Source of the DNA: JBCBTJ01 sp964597685
Lineage (GTDB): Bacteria; Pseudomonadota; Alphaproteobacteria; Caulobacterales; Hyphomonadaceae
Assembly: GCA_964597685.1 (NCBI GenBank)
Contig: CAZQZC010000010.1
Span: 1 to 32,401, forward strand
DNA: 32,401 bases
Direction of reading: 5' to 3'
This document shows positions 16,261 to 24,405 of this stretch, in pieces. The notes under the pieces are model-generated. The model made no database searches, was not told the DNA's origin, and was given only the letters and a program-made list of their open reading frames with translations. Numbering within the stretch: the stretch's first letter is position 1; each line of letters opens with the position of its first letter. The position numbers were made by a program, and so were the translations under genes.

Positions 16261-18687
16261 TTGAAGCTCAATCGCACCGTTTCACTCCTCGCGCTGACAT
16301 TCGCTGGACCTCTCGTAGCGGCCTGCGGAGGCGGCGCCGGCGCTCCTCCGCCGAGCACAATTTTCATTCCACCGCCGCCTCCGCCGCCCCCACCGCCGCC
16401 ACCCCCGCCGGAGCCGCTTCCCGCTGGCGAAATCGACCTGGCTGAATTCGACCGGCAGCCCGGTTTGGACATCGTGAATGCGCTCGACGCGCTGCAATCG
16501 GGGGCCAGCGGCGACGGCGTCCTCGTCACAATCATCGACACGGGCGTCGACGTCGACAACCCGGAATTCGCCGGACGGATCGATCCACGCAGCGCCGACC
16601 TCGTCGTCGCCGGGATCGTGCCCGCCGACGATGTTCGCCCCGGCGGACCGACGCTGCAGGACAGCCAGGGCCACGGCACGTCGGTGGCGGGTATTCTGGC
16701 CGCCGCCTCCGACGGTGCGGGAATTTTGGGCGTCGCGCCCCAAGCCGATCTCCTGATTTTCCGCGGCGCGCCGGACGACGATCCCTCGACCGAGGACGAA
16801 GACGAGGGTCTGATAATTTTCGGTGAAGCCATTGCCGAAGGCGTGCAGCGCGCGGCGGATGCGGGCTCCGGCGTGCTCAATCTCTCGCTGGGGTCGGACG
16901 CCCCGTCGGCGCGGGAGGATTTCGGTTCCGTCTTCGCCTTCACAGCAGCGAATGACATTGTCACCGCCATCGCCGCCGGCAATGGAGACGAGGACGGAAA
17001 CGGCCTTCCGGATCCCGAAAACTCGGCCCTTGCCGCCGTCGACCCGGAAGCGGGCGGCACAGTGATCGTCGTCGGCGCGGTCCAGCGCAATTTCGACGGC
17101 TCGATCACCCTGACAAGCTTCAGCAACGCGGCTGGCGAAGCGGCTGAGTTCTTCTTGGCGGCGCCTGGATTGGCCGTGCCGACGCCGGAGATCGGCGGAT
17201 CCGGCGACGATTTGCGTCCGTTCAGCGGCACAAGCGCATCGACACCCCATGTGTCGGGCGCTGCAGCGCTCGTTCGCGAGCTTTGGCCGCAACTCAGCGC
17301 CCCCGACGTGGTTCAAATCCTTCTCGAATCCGCGACCGATCTCGGCGCGCCGGGAACCGACCCGATTTTTGGCCGCGGCCTGTTGAACGTCTCCGCAGCG
17401 CTGGAGCCTATAGGCGACACCGTGGTCTCGACGCCGAGCGGGGCGACATCGGCGGCGGCCGGGACGCCGCCCGCCTCGTTCCCCGCCGCCTTCGGCGCTT
17501 TTGCGCCGGATCTGAGCGGCATTGTCGTTTTTGACGATTTCGGCCGCGACTTCACAGCCGATCTTTCAGACGAGGTCCGCGTGGCCGGCAATCGCGCCTT
17601 CGACCCGTCGCTCGTATTCGATCCCAATGTGCAGAGAACGACCCGCCAAACACCTATTGGCTCCGGCGTGGCGACATTTCGGCTGACCGAGCTCGATTCC
17701 GGCCGGTCGGACCTTCGTCGGATCGCGCGGGGTGAAGCCTTCGCCGGAGACCTCAACGACGCCTCGCTAGAACGCGATCTCGCCTTCTCCTTCGTCCAGC
17801 CGATCGGCGGCGGAACAGCCATCAGTGTGGCGCAAGGCTTCGCGCCGAGCGATGTGGATGTCGGCGTGCAAAGCGTAACAAACGCTCGGGGGCGGGCGCG
17901 CAATTCCTTCGCCGACGCTTACCTCGCCGCCACGCCGGACGCCGTCACGAGCCAGATCCAGTTCGAGGCGGCGGGCTTCGCGCTTGATCTCTTGGCGTCG
18001 CAGACCGTGAACCCGGGCGGCCCAGAGCCCCTGAGCCTGGCCTTCGCGGACCAGGATCAAGGCCCGAATGCGCCGACCGACCGACCGCGCACAAGTGTTG
18101 CGCGCCTCGGGGCGACGCGGGGCTTTGGCTCTGGCGCGATCCGGTTTGAGACCGGCGTCCGCTTTGAGGACGGTGCGGTGCTGGGCGCCCAGTTTACCGG
18201 CGCATTCGACGAAAACTTGTCGTCCACAACCACTTACGCCGCCGCCTCCGGGCGATGGGACTTCGGGCAGGATTGGTCGGCTTTCGGGCGGTTCGCCGCC
18301 GGCGTCACCCGCGCAAACGGGGACGGACTTCTGGCGGCCGCCTCCAATCTGGTCTCAACGCAATTCTCCTTCGGCGTCGCGGGCCAAGACCTCATCGCAT
18401 CTGGCGATCGGCTGAGTTTCGCAATCAACCAACCGCTGACGGTTGAGAGCGGGGCCTTTGTCTTCGTGCTGCCGACGGCCTTTGATCAGGAGACAGGCGC
18501 GCTCGCCTTCTCAACCCAGCGCAATCAGATCACCGCAACCGGCCGCGAGCTCGGTTTCGAAGGCTCGTATCAATTCGCCGCGGGCCAGAATTGGCGCGGC
18601 GAGGTGGGCGTGCTGCACCAAACCTTCGCCGGCGACGTCTTTGACGACGCGACGAGCGTGCTGTTGAGACTTTCGTCTGGATTCTAA
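16261..18687 (+). CDS. Subtilisin-type autotransporter protease with lipobox and polyproline linker
   Basis: An 808-residue protein starting at the TTG at 16261, with GGAGG six bases before it. The signal peptide ends with VAAC (Cys22), so the protein is probably lipidated. Then come GGGAGAPPPS and 14 consecutive prolines (37-50). The S8 protease domain has Asp93 (IIDTGVD), His138 (GHGTSVAG) and Ser325 (GTSASTPH), a full triad. A passenger remainder (about 390-530) leads to a C-terminal region of alternating strands (about 560-808) that ends in LLRLSSGF with a terminal Phe, as in autotransporter barrels. Lipidated subtilase autotransporters are known: SphB1 of Bordetella and NalP of Neisseria, which process other surface proteins. 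No substrate gene is recognised nearby. It lies on the opposite strand to the ROK gene, convergent across 148 bp. Confidence 0.92.
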   Translation: MKLNRTVSLLALTFAGPLVAACGGGAGAPPPSTIFIPPPPPPPPPPPPPPEPLPAGEIDLAEFDRQPGLDIVNALDALQSGASGDGVLVTIIDTGVDVDNPEFAGRIDPRSADLVVAGIVPADDVRPGGPTLQDSQGHGTSVAGILAAASDGAGILGVAPQADLLIFRGAPDDDPSTEDEDEGLIIFGEAIAEGVQRAADAGSGVLNLSLGSDAPSAREDFGSVFAFTAANDIVTAIAAGNGDEDGNGLPDPENSALAAVDPEAGGTVIVVGAVQRNFDGSITLTSFSNAAGEAAEFFLAAPGLAVPTPEIGGSGDDLRPFSGTSASTPHVSGAAALVRELWPQLSAPDVVQILLESATDLGAPGTDPIFGRGLLNVSAALEPIGDTVVSTPSGATSAAAGTPPASFPAAFGAFAPDLSGIVVFDDFGRDFTADLSDEVRVAGNRAFDPSLVFDPNVQRTTRQTPIGSGVATFRLTELDSGRSDLRRIARGEAFAGDLNDASLERDLAFSFVQPIGGGTAISVAQGFAPSDVDVGVQSVTNARGRARNSFADAYLAATPDAVTSQIQFEAAGFALDLLASQTVNPGGPEPLSLAFADQDQGPNAPTDRPRTSVARLGATRGFGSGAIRFETGVRFEDGAVLGAQFTGAFDENLSSTTTYAAASGRWDFGQDWSAFGRFAAGVTRANGDGLLAAASNLVSTQFSFGVAGQDLIASGDRLSFAINQPLTVESGAFVFVLPTAFDQETGALAFSTQRNQITATGRELGFEGSYQFAAGQNWRGEVGVLHQTFAGDVFDDATSVLLRLSSGF

Positions 18688-18835
18688 TCGAACCGGCGCC
18701 CGATTTCGCGACTTATCGGCACTGTTCCGGTGCGTGGCGACAGGCCCCGCGCCGACGGCGCTTCGAGTCCCGGTGCGCCCGGCTTGAGTCCCGGTTCGAA
18801 CATTGCGTTGGTCGTGCGCCTGGGAGGCGACGTAT

Positions 18836-19744
18836 TCAGGATTGGCGGTCTCGTTCGAGCTGCGCCAATCGAACACCACCGAGCGCGCCGGCGTCGCCGC
18901 CCAGCCCGGGTTGGACGATGTAATCCTCGACCTGCCGCGCCGCCCTATGCAAAGCATATCCGCCCGCGAGATCGACAAAAGCCTCGCGGATACGTTCGAT
19001 CAGAACGCCGCGCGCCATCACACCACCGCCAAATATGATTCTATCAGGACGAGTGAAGTAGGTCAGGGCCAGACAGAGCTGTGCGAGGTCGCGGCCCGCA
19101 ACGCGCCATGCGGGATGATCGTCGTCAAGCTCGTGGGGCTGCGCGCCCCATCTGGCCGCCAAGGCTGGCGCAGAGGCGACGCCCTCCAAGCAATCGCCAT
19201 GGAAGGGGCAAAGCCCCGCAAAGGCCGCCTTCTCCTCGGGCGTGCGGCTGATCAGCAGGTGACCGACCTCGGGATGGCCGGGCTCTCCGACAAGCGCTCC
19301 GCCGGACAGGATTCCGCCGCCGATCCCGGTGCCGACAGTCACGTAAACAGCGTCCCCAAGACCCGCCGCCGCGCCCCAAGCCGCCTCCCCCAACAGCGCG
19401 CCGTTGACATCGGTGTCGACGGCGATCGGCCCGTCGAAGATTTTCCGCAAGGCGGTCAAAAGGTTGACGCCGGTCCAGAGGGGCTTCGGCGTGTCGAGAA
19501 TGGCGCCATAGTTTGGCGAGCGGCGATCCCGGTCCAGCGGACCGAAGCTCGCCACGCCGATCGCCGCAACACCCCGCGGATGACTAACGAAACGCTGAAC
19601 AGCGTCTGTCAGCGCCGCGAGCGTCTGGTCAGGGGGTCCTGTCGGAACCGTAAACTTGTCGACGATATCGTCTGGTCCCGACGCGAGGACGGCCTTGACG
19701 CTCGTCCCGCCGACATCCAGCCCAAGACAAATCGGCGCACTCAT
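18836..19744 (-). CDS. ROK-family sugar kinase, probable fructokinase
   Basis: A 302-residue ROK kinase from the ATG at 19744, whose ATGA overlaps the amylosucrase stop. It has the phosphate-binding loop CLGLDVGGTSVKA, the DTDVNGA segment with the catalytic Asp context, VGTGIGGG, and the zinc-binding ROK motif GHPEVGHLLI followed by CPFHGDCLEG. This form (CPFHGDCLEG) is the one seen in bacterial ROK fructokinases. In this position it would phosphorylate the fructose released by amylosucrase. A glucokinase or N-acetylhexosamine role is possible from the family alone; the operon favours fructose. The 148-bp gap on its 3' side holds only a short direct repeat (GAGTCCCGGT, twice, 21 bp apart). 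Confidence 0.9.
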   Translation of the reverse strand: MSAPICLGLDVGGTSVKAVLASGPDDIVDKFTVPTGPPDQTLAALTDAVQRFVSHPRGVAAIGVASFGPLDRDRRSPNYGAILDTPKPLWTGVNLLTALRKIFDGPIAVDTDVNGALLGEAAWGAAAGLGDAVYVTVGTGIGGGILSGGALVGEPGHPEVGHLLISRTPEEKAAFAGLCPFHGDCLEGVASAPALAARWGAQPHELDDDHPAWRVAGRDLAQLCLALTYFTRPDRIIFGGGVMARGVLIERIREAFVDLAGGYALHRAARQVEDYIVQPGLGGDAGALGGVRLAQLERDRQS

Positions 19745-21603
19745 GCCTCGCCTCCTAAAGCGAACCACGCGCAACTCAGCCCGGCCAGGCGCCAATCGTC
19801 GGGTCGATCGCCGTAAACGAGCGTCCCTGAGTCCGCGACACGCCCCAGCGCAGATTGCATGGCCTCGCTGATCGTCGTGGCCTGGGCTGAAAAATTCATG
19901 AGCGCCACAAAACCGTGTGGCCCCTGCGCGCGTTTCAGGACCAGCAAGGGCCCCTCCGCAAAGAAAACACGACGAACGCTTTGACTTTGCGCAGGAAGCT
20001 CGGCGCGCGCGGCTTTGAGATCTTTGATGACGCCGCGCAATCGGCCTTCGAGTGTTGCGGGATCGGCGGCCTTCGCAGCGGCGTTCCAGTCAAAGGCGCC
20101 GCGATGAAGCCAGCGCAGGTCGCCGGTCATCACCGGCGCGTTCGGGGCGGCGATCTCGTCGCCCATATAAAGGGCCGGCAATCCGCCGAACGCAAACAAC
20201 GCAGCATGGAGCAGGCGATAGCGTCGAATGGCGCGCTCCACTTCGAGCGCGTTGTCCTCTCGGCGAGCTTTTTGCAGACCGCACAGGGCTGACAGCGTCC
20301 CGCAGACGCCATGCAGATCATGGCCGGGCGTCGTCTCAAACAACGCGCCCTCGGCATAAGCGCCATCCGTCAAATTCGCGGCCGCCTTACGCAGGAGCGG
20401 AGCCAAATAAGGCGGCGCCGCCGCCTCGCCTTCCAGTATGCCGAGCCCGATATCGTCATGGCACCGCAAATAGGCGAGCCAGGCGGTCCCGTCGGGCTCG
20501 GTCGGCATGGCGTTGAGGATCGCGGCCAGGGGTTCGGCCTCCTCCGTCGCCAAGGCGGTCCACAGGCCCGACATGTAGGCCGCGTGATAAGCGATATGAC
20601 ATTCTGGTCCACGCCCTTCGGCGCCGAGATACCTGGCGATCTCTTGCGACGGGACGATCGCTTCGGCTTTCAGGACAAGCGATGGCGCAGCGATACCGGC
20701 ATAGGCGCGGAGCGCGCGGAGTATGGCGTGGGTCTGCGGCGCGTTCCGGCCGTTGTTTTCGCCCCCCTTCCAGAGAAAGGGCGCGGAATCCAAACGAAGC
20801 GCCGACGCGCCCAAATTGGCGAGCCAGAGCATCTCGTCCAGCATGTCGCAGAACACAGCCGGGTTCTCATAATTGAGGTCCCATTGAAACGGATAGAAGG
20901 TCGTGCGCACCCAGCCGCCGATCTTGTCGTCTCGGGTGAAATTGCCCGGCGCCGTAACGGGAAAGATCTCCGGCAGCCCTTGTTCGAGGCGGGCGACCTC
21001 GGCCTCGGTGGCGACGATCTGGAAACGGGCGAGGCCGCCTGGCTCCCCGCGGCGCGCCGCTTCGGCCCAGGCGTGGTCGCTGGCGACGTGGTTTAAAACG
21101 AAATCGAGGCAAAGACGGATGCCGGCGCGCTCAAGCTCGGCGATCAGCGGCTCCATATCGTCGATCTCCCCCCTGCCGGGCGCGAAGCGGCGATAATCCG
21201 TGACAGCGAAGCCTCCGTCGGAGCCGCCTTCCGGCGAGGCGTAAAACGGCAGGAGATGAAGATAGGTGACGCCAAGGTCTCGGAGATAATCGATCCGCTG
21301 ACGCAATCCGTTCAAATCGCCGGCGAAGAGGTCGAGATAGGCGGAGTAGCCCAATTGATCGGATCGCTGAAGCCAATACGCCGTGTCGCCATCGCGCGCG
21401 TCGCGTTGCTTCAGGGACGCTGGCCGATTGTCGCGGCGGCCAAGCGCGCGCGACAATGCGGCCGCTGTCCAATCTGCGAAGTCTGCACGGTCGCCATAGA
21501 CTTCGGCGAGCGCGGTCTCGGCCTGGCGAGCGAGATCGGCTTCGCGGTCCGTCAACACGACGCCGCCCCAAGCGAGCCTCGAATCTGCAGCGTGATCGCC
21601 CAT
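19741..21603 (-). CDS. Amylosucrase / sucrose hydrolase (GH13)
   Basis: A 620-residue alpha-glucan-type glycoside hydrolase. The N-terminal helical domain (about 15-85) is that of amylosucrases. The barrel shows LHLLPFYASPEGGSDGGFAV, the DFVLNHVASDHAW region, nucleophile Asp272 in ALRLDSAPFLWK, acid/base Glu314 in LKAEAIVP, and Asp383 in RCHDDIG. Asp272 and Glu314 are 42 residues apart, as in the Neisseria polysaccharea enzyme (Asp286, Glu328). The enzyme takes sucrose, releases fructose, and transfers glucose to glucan or water. No signal peptide is present, so it acts in the cytoplasm. Transfer versus hydrolysis cannot be decided from the sequence. It is co-transcribed with a ROK fructokinase and divergent from a symporter gene across an operator-like palindrome. 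Confidence 0.94.
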   Translation of the reverse strand: MGDHAADSRLAWGGVVLTDREADLARQAETALAEVYGDRADFADWTAAALSRALGRRDNRPASLKQRDARDGDTAYWLQRSDQLGYSAYLDLFAGDLNGLRQRIDYLRDLGVTYLHLLPFYASPEGGSDGGFAVTDYRRFAPGRGEIDDMEPLIAELERAGIRLCLDFVLNHVASDHAWAEAARRGEPGGLARFQIVATEAEVARLEQGLPEIFPVTAPGNFTRDDKIGGWVRTTFYPFQWDLNYENPAVFCDMLDEMLWLANLGASALRLDSAPFLWKGGENNGRNAPQTHAILRALRAYAGIAAPSLVLKAEAIVPSQEIARYLGAEGRGPECHIAYHAAYMSGLWTALATEEAEPLAAILNAMPTEPDGTAWLAYLRCHDDIGLGILEGEAAAPPYLAPLLRKAAANLTDGAYAEGALFETTPGHDLHGVCGTLSALCGLQKARREDNALEVERAIRRYRLLHAALFAFGGLPALYMGDEIAAPNAPVMTGDLRWLHRGAFDWNAAAKAADPATLEGRLRGVIKDLKAARAELPAQSQSVRRVFFAEGPLLVLKRAQGPHGFVALMNFSAQATTISEAMQSALGRVADSGTLVYGDRPDDWRLAGLSCAWFALGGEA

Positions 21604-21658
21604 GTCGCTTCCCCAAACACAACGCGCGCTGTTCTGTTGTGGCGAAAGACGACAGCGT

Positions 21659-21686
21659 TTGCAATCGTTTGCACAATGCGTTTAAT
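21659..21686 (+). promoter_or_regulatory. Symporter promoter with LacI-type operator
   Basis: TTGCAA (21659-21664), a 16-base spacer and TTTAAT (21681-21686) form a plausible sigma-70 promoter for the symporter. The operator-like sequence TGCAATCGTTTGCA (21660-21673, 12 of 14 positions palindromic around a central CG) overlaps the -35 box and spacer, as expected for repression by the LacI-type protein encoded nearby. It also lies upstream of the divergent amylosucrase gene. The same motif stands upstream of the receptor gene. Confidence 0.6.
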
Positions 21687-21725
21687 GCGCCGAACCGCAA
21701 CCAATAAGGCGGATGGGAGGGCTGG

Positions 21726-23318
21726 ATGCCGATCAGCGTAGAGCTGGCGACAATCGATTATGCGATCATTGTCGCCTATGCCGTTTTTTCGATCGGCCTC
21801 GGCGTCTGGCTCGGCCGGAATAATCACACAGCGGACGATTACTTTCTCGCCGGGCGCGGCATGCGGTGGCCTGTGATCGGCGGATCGCTCTTCGCATCGA
21901 ACATCTCCACGACGACCATGGTCGGGCTGGCCGGCGCGGCGTATACGTTCGGGATCGTCGTCTACAATTATGAGTGGATGGCGGCGGTCGTCCTCGTCTT
22001 TTTCGCCGTATTCTTCCTGCGGGTCGTTCTGCGCTCTCGCGTCTATACGATGCCCGAATTCCTGGAGCGGCGCTATTCCGGCGCGGCGCGGACCTATTTC
22101 GCGATCCTGACGCTTTTCTTGAACATTGTCGTCGACACGGCCGGCAGCCTGTATGCGGGGGCGCTGATCTTCGATCTCGTTTTTCCAGGCGCCGAGCTTT
22201 GGCAGATCGTCGCCGTGCTCGCCGTCGCCGCGGGCGTCTACACAATCGTCGGCGGCCTCGCCGCAGTCATGGTCACGGACGTTATTCAAGGCGTCATCCT
22301 GATCGGCGCGTCGATCCTCATCACCTATTTCGCGCTCGACGCTGCGGGCGGGTGGGGCGTCGTGATGGGCTCCGTCGCCAGCGCGGACCCCTCGAAGCTG
22401 AGCCTGATCCGGCCGATCGACGACGGATTCATGCCGTGGCCGACCTTGCTGCTTGGCGTCCCGCTCTTGGGATTTTACTTCTGGTGCGCCAACCAATTCA
22501 TGATCCAACGCATCTTGTCGGCAAAGAACGACAGCGAGGGGCGATGGGGCGCGCTGTTCGCCGGGTTTCTGAAGATCCCGACGCTTTTCATCATGGTGAT
22601 CCCGGGAACTGCGGCGATTTTGCTGTATCCGGATTTGGAGAACGGCGACACGGTCTTCGCCCATTTGCTGTTCGATCTATTGCCGGCGGGCCTTTTGGGG
22701 CTCGCCTTGGCGGGCTTCGTCGCCGCGTTGATGAGCCAGATCGACTCCACCCTGAACTCAGCCTCGACCTTGGTCACGATGGATTTCATCAGACGCTATC
22801 GCCCTGGCCTGAACGAAGCGCAATTGATGCGCGTCGGCCAAGCCGCGACATTTGTCTTCATGCTGCTGGCGGTGCTTTGGGCCCCGCAGATCGAGAATTT
22901 TCAATCGGTTTTCAAGTATCTTCAGGACGTGTTGGCGTTCGCCGTCGGACCTTTGATCACCTTGTTCGTGTTCGGCGTTTTCTCGAAACGGGCGAATGCG
23001 CGCGGCGCAAACGCCGCAATCGCGGTTGGCGTTGGTCTGGCGGCGATCCTCTTTGCGACGCAAGCGACAGGCGTCACCGCGATCAACAATCTCTATGTCG
23101 CGCCAATTGTTTTCGCTGTCTCCAGCATCGCGATGATCGTCGGATCGCGCCTGTCGGCGCCGCCGGAGGCCGGGCGTGTTGAGCCGTTTCTCTGGACGCG
23201 ATCCGATTTCGCAGCAGAGAGCGAGGCGCTCGCCAAAACACCGATCTGGGCGAATTACCGTTGGCAATCGGCGGCGTTGCTCCTGTTCACCGCAATCGTC
23301 GTGATCGCCTGGGCTTAG
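21726..23318 (+). CDS. Sodium:solute symporter family (SSS/SGLT-type) sugar transporter
   Basis: A 530-residue membrane protein with 13-14 hydrophobic helices. It begins YAIIVAYAVFSIGLGVWLGR, then DDYFLAGRGMRWPVIGGSLF, and ASNISTTTMVGLAGAAY, the typical SGLT-type opening. The later segments FYFWCANQFMIQRILSAKN and GFVAALMSQIDSTLNSASTL carry the conserved sodium-site and sugar-site region of the SGLT branch (W-C-x-x-Q, and the ALMSS-like SLNS stretch). The ATG at 21726 follows GGGAGGG. By context it should carry sucrose, or a related glucoside, across the inner membrane with Na+. In the Xanthomonas sux locus this step is done by SuxC, so an SSS member here would be a replacement. It shares four bases at its stop with the convergent LacI-type gene. 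Confidence 0.92.
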   Translation: MPISVELATIDYAIIVAYAVFSIGLGVWLGRNNHTADDYFLAGRGMRWPVIGGSLFASNISTTTMVGLAGAAYTFGIVVYNYEWMAAVVLVFFAVFFLRVVLRSRVYTMPEFLERRYSGAARTYFAILTLFLNIVVDTAGSLYAGALIFDLVFPGAELWQIVAVLAVAAGVYTIVGGLAAVMVTDVIQGVILIGASILITYFALDAAGGWGVVMGSVASADPSKLSLIRPIDDGFMPWPTLLLGVPLLGFYFWCANQFMIQRILSAKNDSEGRWGALFAGFLKIPTLFIMVIPGTAAILLYPDLENGDTVFAHLLFDLLPAGLLGLALAGFVAALMSQIDSTLNSASTLVTMDFIRRYRPGLNEAQLMRVGQAATFVFMLLAVLWAPQIENFQSVFKYLQDVLAFAVGPLITLFVFGVFSKRANARGANAAIAVGVGLAAILFATQATGVTAINNLYVAPIVFAVSSIAMIVGSRLSAPPEAGRVEPFLWTRSDFAAESEALAKTPIWANYRWQSAALLLFTAIVVIAWA

Positions 23319-24328
23319 AGCGCCGCCCCGCAGGACGCGCGCGGAACCAACCGGGTCCGAGTGAATTCCGACGTCGGAGCGTCGCCATGAATGAGGCCGA
23401 GCAAAAGATCGACCAGCCGCTCGCCGCCAGAATGGATGTCCTGGCTGATCGTTGTCAGCGGCATGGTGGCTTGTGCGGCCAGCGTAATGTCGTCATAGCC
23501 CACAACCGAAACGTCCTCCGGCACGGATTTGCCCGCGTCGCGCAGCGCCCGTATCGCCGAGAACGCCAGCATGTCCGACGCGGCGAAGACGGCGTCGAAG
23601 TCTGCGCCGTCTCCAATTCGCCGCGCCACCATTTCTCGCGCGGTCTCCCCCGCGAAAGGGGTGGAGCATTCAAGCGCAGGATCGGTTTGAAGTCCGTAGG
23701 CGGTCAAAGCGTCAAGAAAGCCGTCATGGCGCAAGGCGACCTCCGGCAATGACGCATCGCCGAGGAAGAGGATCCGACGACGGCCGAGCGCCAAGAGGTG
23801 CTCGGTCGCCAATTTGCCGCCGAGCACATTATCGCTTCCAACGGTGATATAACGCTGCCCCTCCATCCGACCGCCCCAAACGACGAGCGGCGCGCCGTCG
23901 TCGACCAATTCGTTCAGCCGTTGGTGGCGACCTGCTTGGCCAATGACGATCAGGCCGTCGGCTCGACCTGTGGAGAGCAGCCTTCGCCGCGACAACCGGC
24001 CGGACTCGCTTGGAAGCGTCACAAGCAGGTCGTACCCCGCACCGGTCGCGCGTTCCGTGACCGCGCCGATAATCTCCAGGAAAAATGGGTCCGAAACCGT
24101 CTGACCGCTCTCGGGGGCAAGCGGGATGACCAGGCCGATGGCGTCTGCGCTTTTGCGCCGTAAGCTGGACGCGGTCGCGTTGACGGAATAGCCGTTCTGC
24201 CGTGCGATCGCGAGAACCCGCTCCTTTGTGGCGTCGCTCACCAACGGGCTGTCTTTCAGCGCCCGCGAGACGGTGGATTCTGCAACGCCCGCCAGGCGCG
24301 CAACATCCGCCATTGTCAATTTGGCCAT
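23315..24328 (-). CDS. LacI-family transcriptional regulator
   Basis: A 337-residue regulator from the ATG at 24328, preceded by AAGGGG. The N-terminal HTH is clear (LTMADVARLAGVAESTVSRALKD), followed by the hinge region (VNATASSLRRKSADAIGLVIP) and a periplasmic-binding-protein-like effector domain (SDPFFLEIIGAV through DDGAPLVVWGG, VGSDNVLGGKLATEHLL, AVFAASDMLAFSAIRAL and EDVSVVGYDDI). It is flanked by the receptor and symporter genes. Palindromes with the CG-centred form usual for LacI-type operators lie upstream of both the receptor and the symporter/amylosucrase pair, so it is the likely repressor of the locus. The inducer is probably sucrose or a product, but this is inferred. Confidence 0.93.
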   Translation of the reverse strand: MAKLTMADVARLAGVAESTVSRALKDSPLVSDATKERVLAIARQNGYSVNATASSLRRKSADAIGLVIPLAPESGQTVSDPFFLEIIGAVTERATGAGYDLLVTLPSESGRLSRRRLLSTGRADGLIVIGQAGRHQRLNELVDDGAPLVVWGGRMEGQRYITVGSDNVLGGKLATEHLLALGRRRILFLGDASLPEVALRHDGFLDALTAYGLQTDPALECSTPFAGETAREMVARRIGDGADFDAVFAASDMLAFSAIRALRDAGKSVPEDVSVVGYDDITLAAQATMPLTTISQDIHSGGERLVDLLLGLIHGDAPTSEFTRTRLVPRASCGAAL

Positions 24329-24358
24329 GGCAGGCCCCTTTCCCCGCCCCGTATCGTA

Positions 24359-24393
24359 GACCGACCCGGCGCCGCAGCAAGTCCGGGTCGGTC
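24359..24393 (-). terminator. Strong stem-loop between receptor and regulator genes
   Basis: GACCGACCCGG and CCGGGTCGGTC form a perfect 11-bp stem with a 13-base loop in the 77-bp gap after the receptor stop codon and before the regulator ATG. No T-run follows. It may be a partial terminator or an mRNA 3'-protecting hairpin that keeps receptor message high and regulator message low. Confidence 0.6.
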
Positions 24394-24405
24394 CACGCGC
24401 ATCGC

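Noticed and set aside
16194..17231. Minus-strand frame encoding Ser/Gly-rich sequence with a glycine run
   Set aside because: The glycine run is the complement of the polyproline codons of the autotransporter; it is a shadow frame.
18765..18799. Sequence resembling a tRNA T-arm (CCCGGTTCGAAC) after the autotransporter gene
   Set aside because: The arm does not close into a 5-bp stem and no acceptor or anticodon arm is found; the similarity comes from a short direct repeat.
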